From NCBI GenBank assembly GCA_024278015.1, contig JAJRUC010000081.1, positions 1 to 5,141 of the forward strand: DNA of 5,141 bases, given 5' to 3'. The translations under genes were made by a program, and so were the position numbers. How positions within the stretch are numbered: position 1 is the first letter of the stretch; each line of letters opens with the position of its first letter. The notes under the pieces are model-generated. The model worked only from the letters and a program-made list of their open reading frames with translations, was not told the origin of the DNA and made no database searches. This DNA is from Chloroflexota bacterium. GTDB lineage: Bacteria; Chloroflexota; Anaerolineae; 4572-78. Below, one piece after another: positions 4,801 to 5,141 of the stretch.

Positions 4801-5141
4801 CTATTGCTCCAGCGCTTCCAGTTCGTCAATCATACCTTCCAGCACCCGAAAGCCGCCCCGCCAAAAGTCGGGGTCGCTCACGTCAATGCCCGCTTCGGTC
4901 AGGATGCGCATCGGTTGCGCCGAGCCGCCGTATGACAGAATTTTAAGATATTTGGGGACGAAGGCTGCCCCCTCTTCTTTGTAACGCTGGTACAGGGCCA
5001 GCACCATCAATTGCCCAAAGCTGTACGCATAGCAATAAAACGGTACGTGATAAATGTGCGGAATAGACACCCATTCCCACTGGAAGATGTCGGCCACATC
5101 TACCACCTCCCCAAACTGTTGGTTGAGATTTGCCATATAAG
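4801..5141 (-). CDS. M3-family oligoendopeptidase (PepF-like), C-terminal fragment cut by the window edge
   Basis: Only the last 112 or so residues are present; the reading frame stays open through the right edge, so the Met codon at 5136 is probably internal. The visible part matches the C-terminal catalytic-domain end of oligoendopeptidase F-type zinc metallopeptidases. It contains WEWVSIPHIY, then PFYCYAYSFGQLMVLALY, then YKEEG, and later LSYGGSAQP and DPDFWRGGF. The His/Tyr-rich PHIY...PFYxYxYSFGQ segment is a family hallmark lining the active site. The zinc motif HExxH lies upstream, outside the window, and cannot be checked. Family members are cytoplasmic enzymes that degrade short peptides. 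The gene ends with TAG at 4801-4803 and converges on the membrane protein gene, with a palindromic probable terminator between them. Nothing in the sequence ties it to the ilv operon. Confidence 0.88.
   Translation of the reverse strand, partial: YMANLNQQFGEVVDVADIFQWEWVSIPHIYHVPFYCYAYSFGQLMVLALYQRYKEEGAAFVPKYLKILSYGGSAQPMRILTEAGIDVSDPDFWRGGFRVLEGMIDELEALEQ

Noticed and set aside
4032..4829. 265-codon minus-strand frame opposite the membrane protein gene
   Set aside because: It overlaps the end of the pepF-like gene and the terminator palindrome, has no ribosome site and no domain. The plus-strand frame has a promoter, ribosome site and sensible topology.

Overview
This window carries the core branched-chain amino acid operon ilvB-ilvN-ilvC on the minus strand, transcribed from about 3784 down to 139. 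Divergent from it, on the plus strand, is a small uncharacterised membrane protein gene. The truncated 3' end of an M3-family oligoendopeptidase gene enters from the right edge on the minus strand. G+C is moderate to high. The enzyme sequences and the abundant G/C-rich palindromic intergenic repeats would suit a Chloroflexota bacterium (Anaerolineae-like), but this assignment is a low-confidence guess made without a database search.

Layout: positions 1-138 hold a compact palindromic repeat with 11-bp terminal inverted repeats, just past the ilvC stop codon. ilvC (139-1146, ketol-acid reductoisomerase) is separated from ilvN (1272-1814, acetolactate synthase regulatory subunit) by a second copy of the same G/C-rich repeat family. 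ilvN follows ilvB (1829-3526, acetolactate synthase catalytic subunit) by only 14 nt. The two subunits of the first committed enzyme are therefore tightly coupled, and ilvC supplies the next step of valine, isoleucine and leucine-precursor synthesis.

The most informative part is the 445-nt divergent intergenic region (3527-3971). Reading towards ilvB it contains a strong sigma-70-type promoter (TTGACA, 17 nt, TATCAT). Next comes a 30-codon leader ORF in which 16 codons are Ile, Leu or Val. Then come mutually exclusive RNA hairpins (1:2, 2:3 and 3:4), the last a perfect palindrome followed by eight U residues. This is a complete classical transcription attenuator that would sense charged branched-chain tRNAs through ribosome stalling. 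It was not part of the longer gene models and was found by reading the leader. Downstream of the terminator, a possible three-way RNA junction precedes the ilvB ribosome binding site. Upstream, a 9+9 dyad and a pair of direct repeats 33 bp apart are candidate protein-binding sites.

The plus-strand gene (3972-4718) encodes a predicted two-helix membrane anchor with a long helical, probably coiled-coil, cytoplasmic domain of unknown function. It has an extended -10 promoter and ends in a 26-bp perfect palindrome that probably terminates transcription between it and the convergent pepF-like gene.
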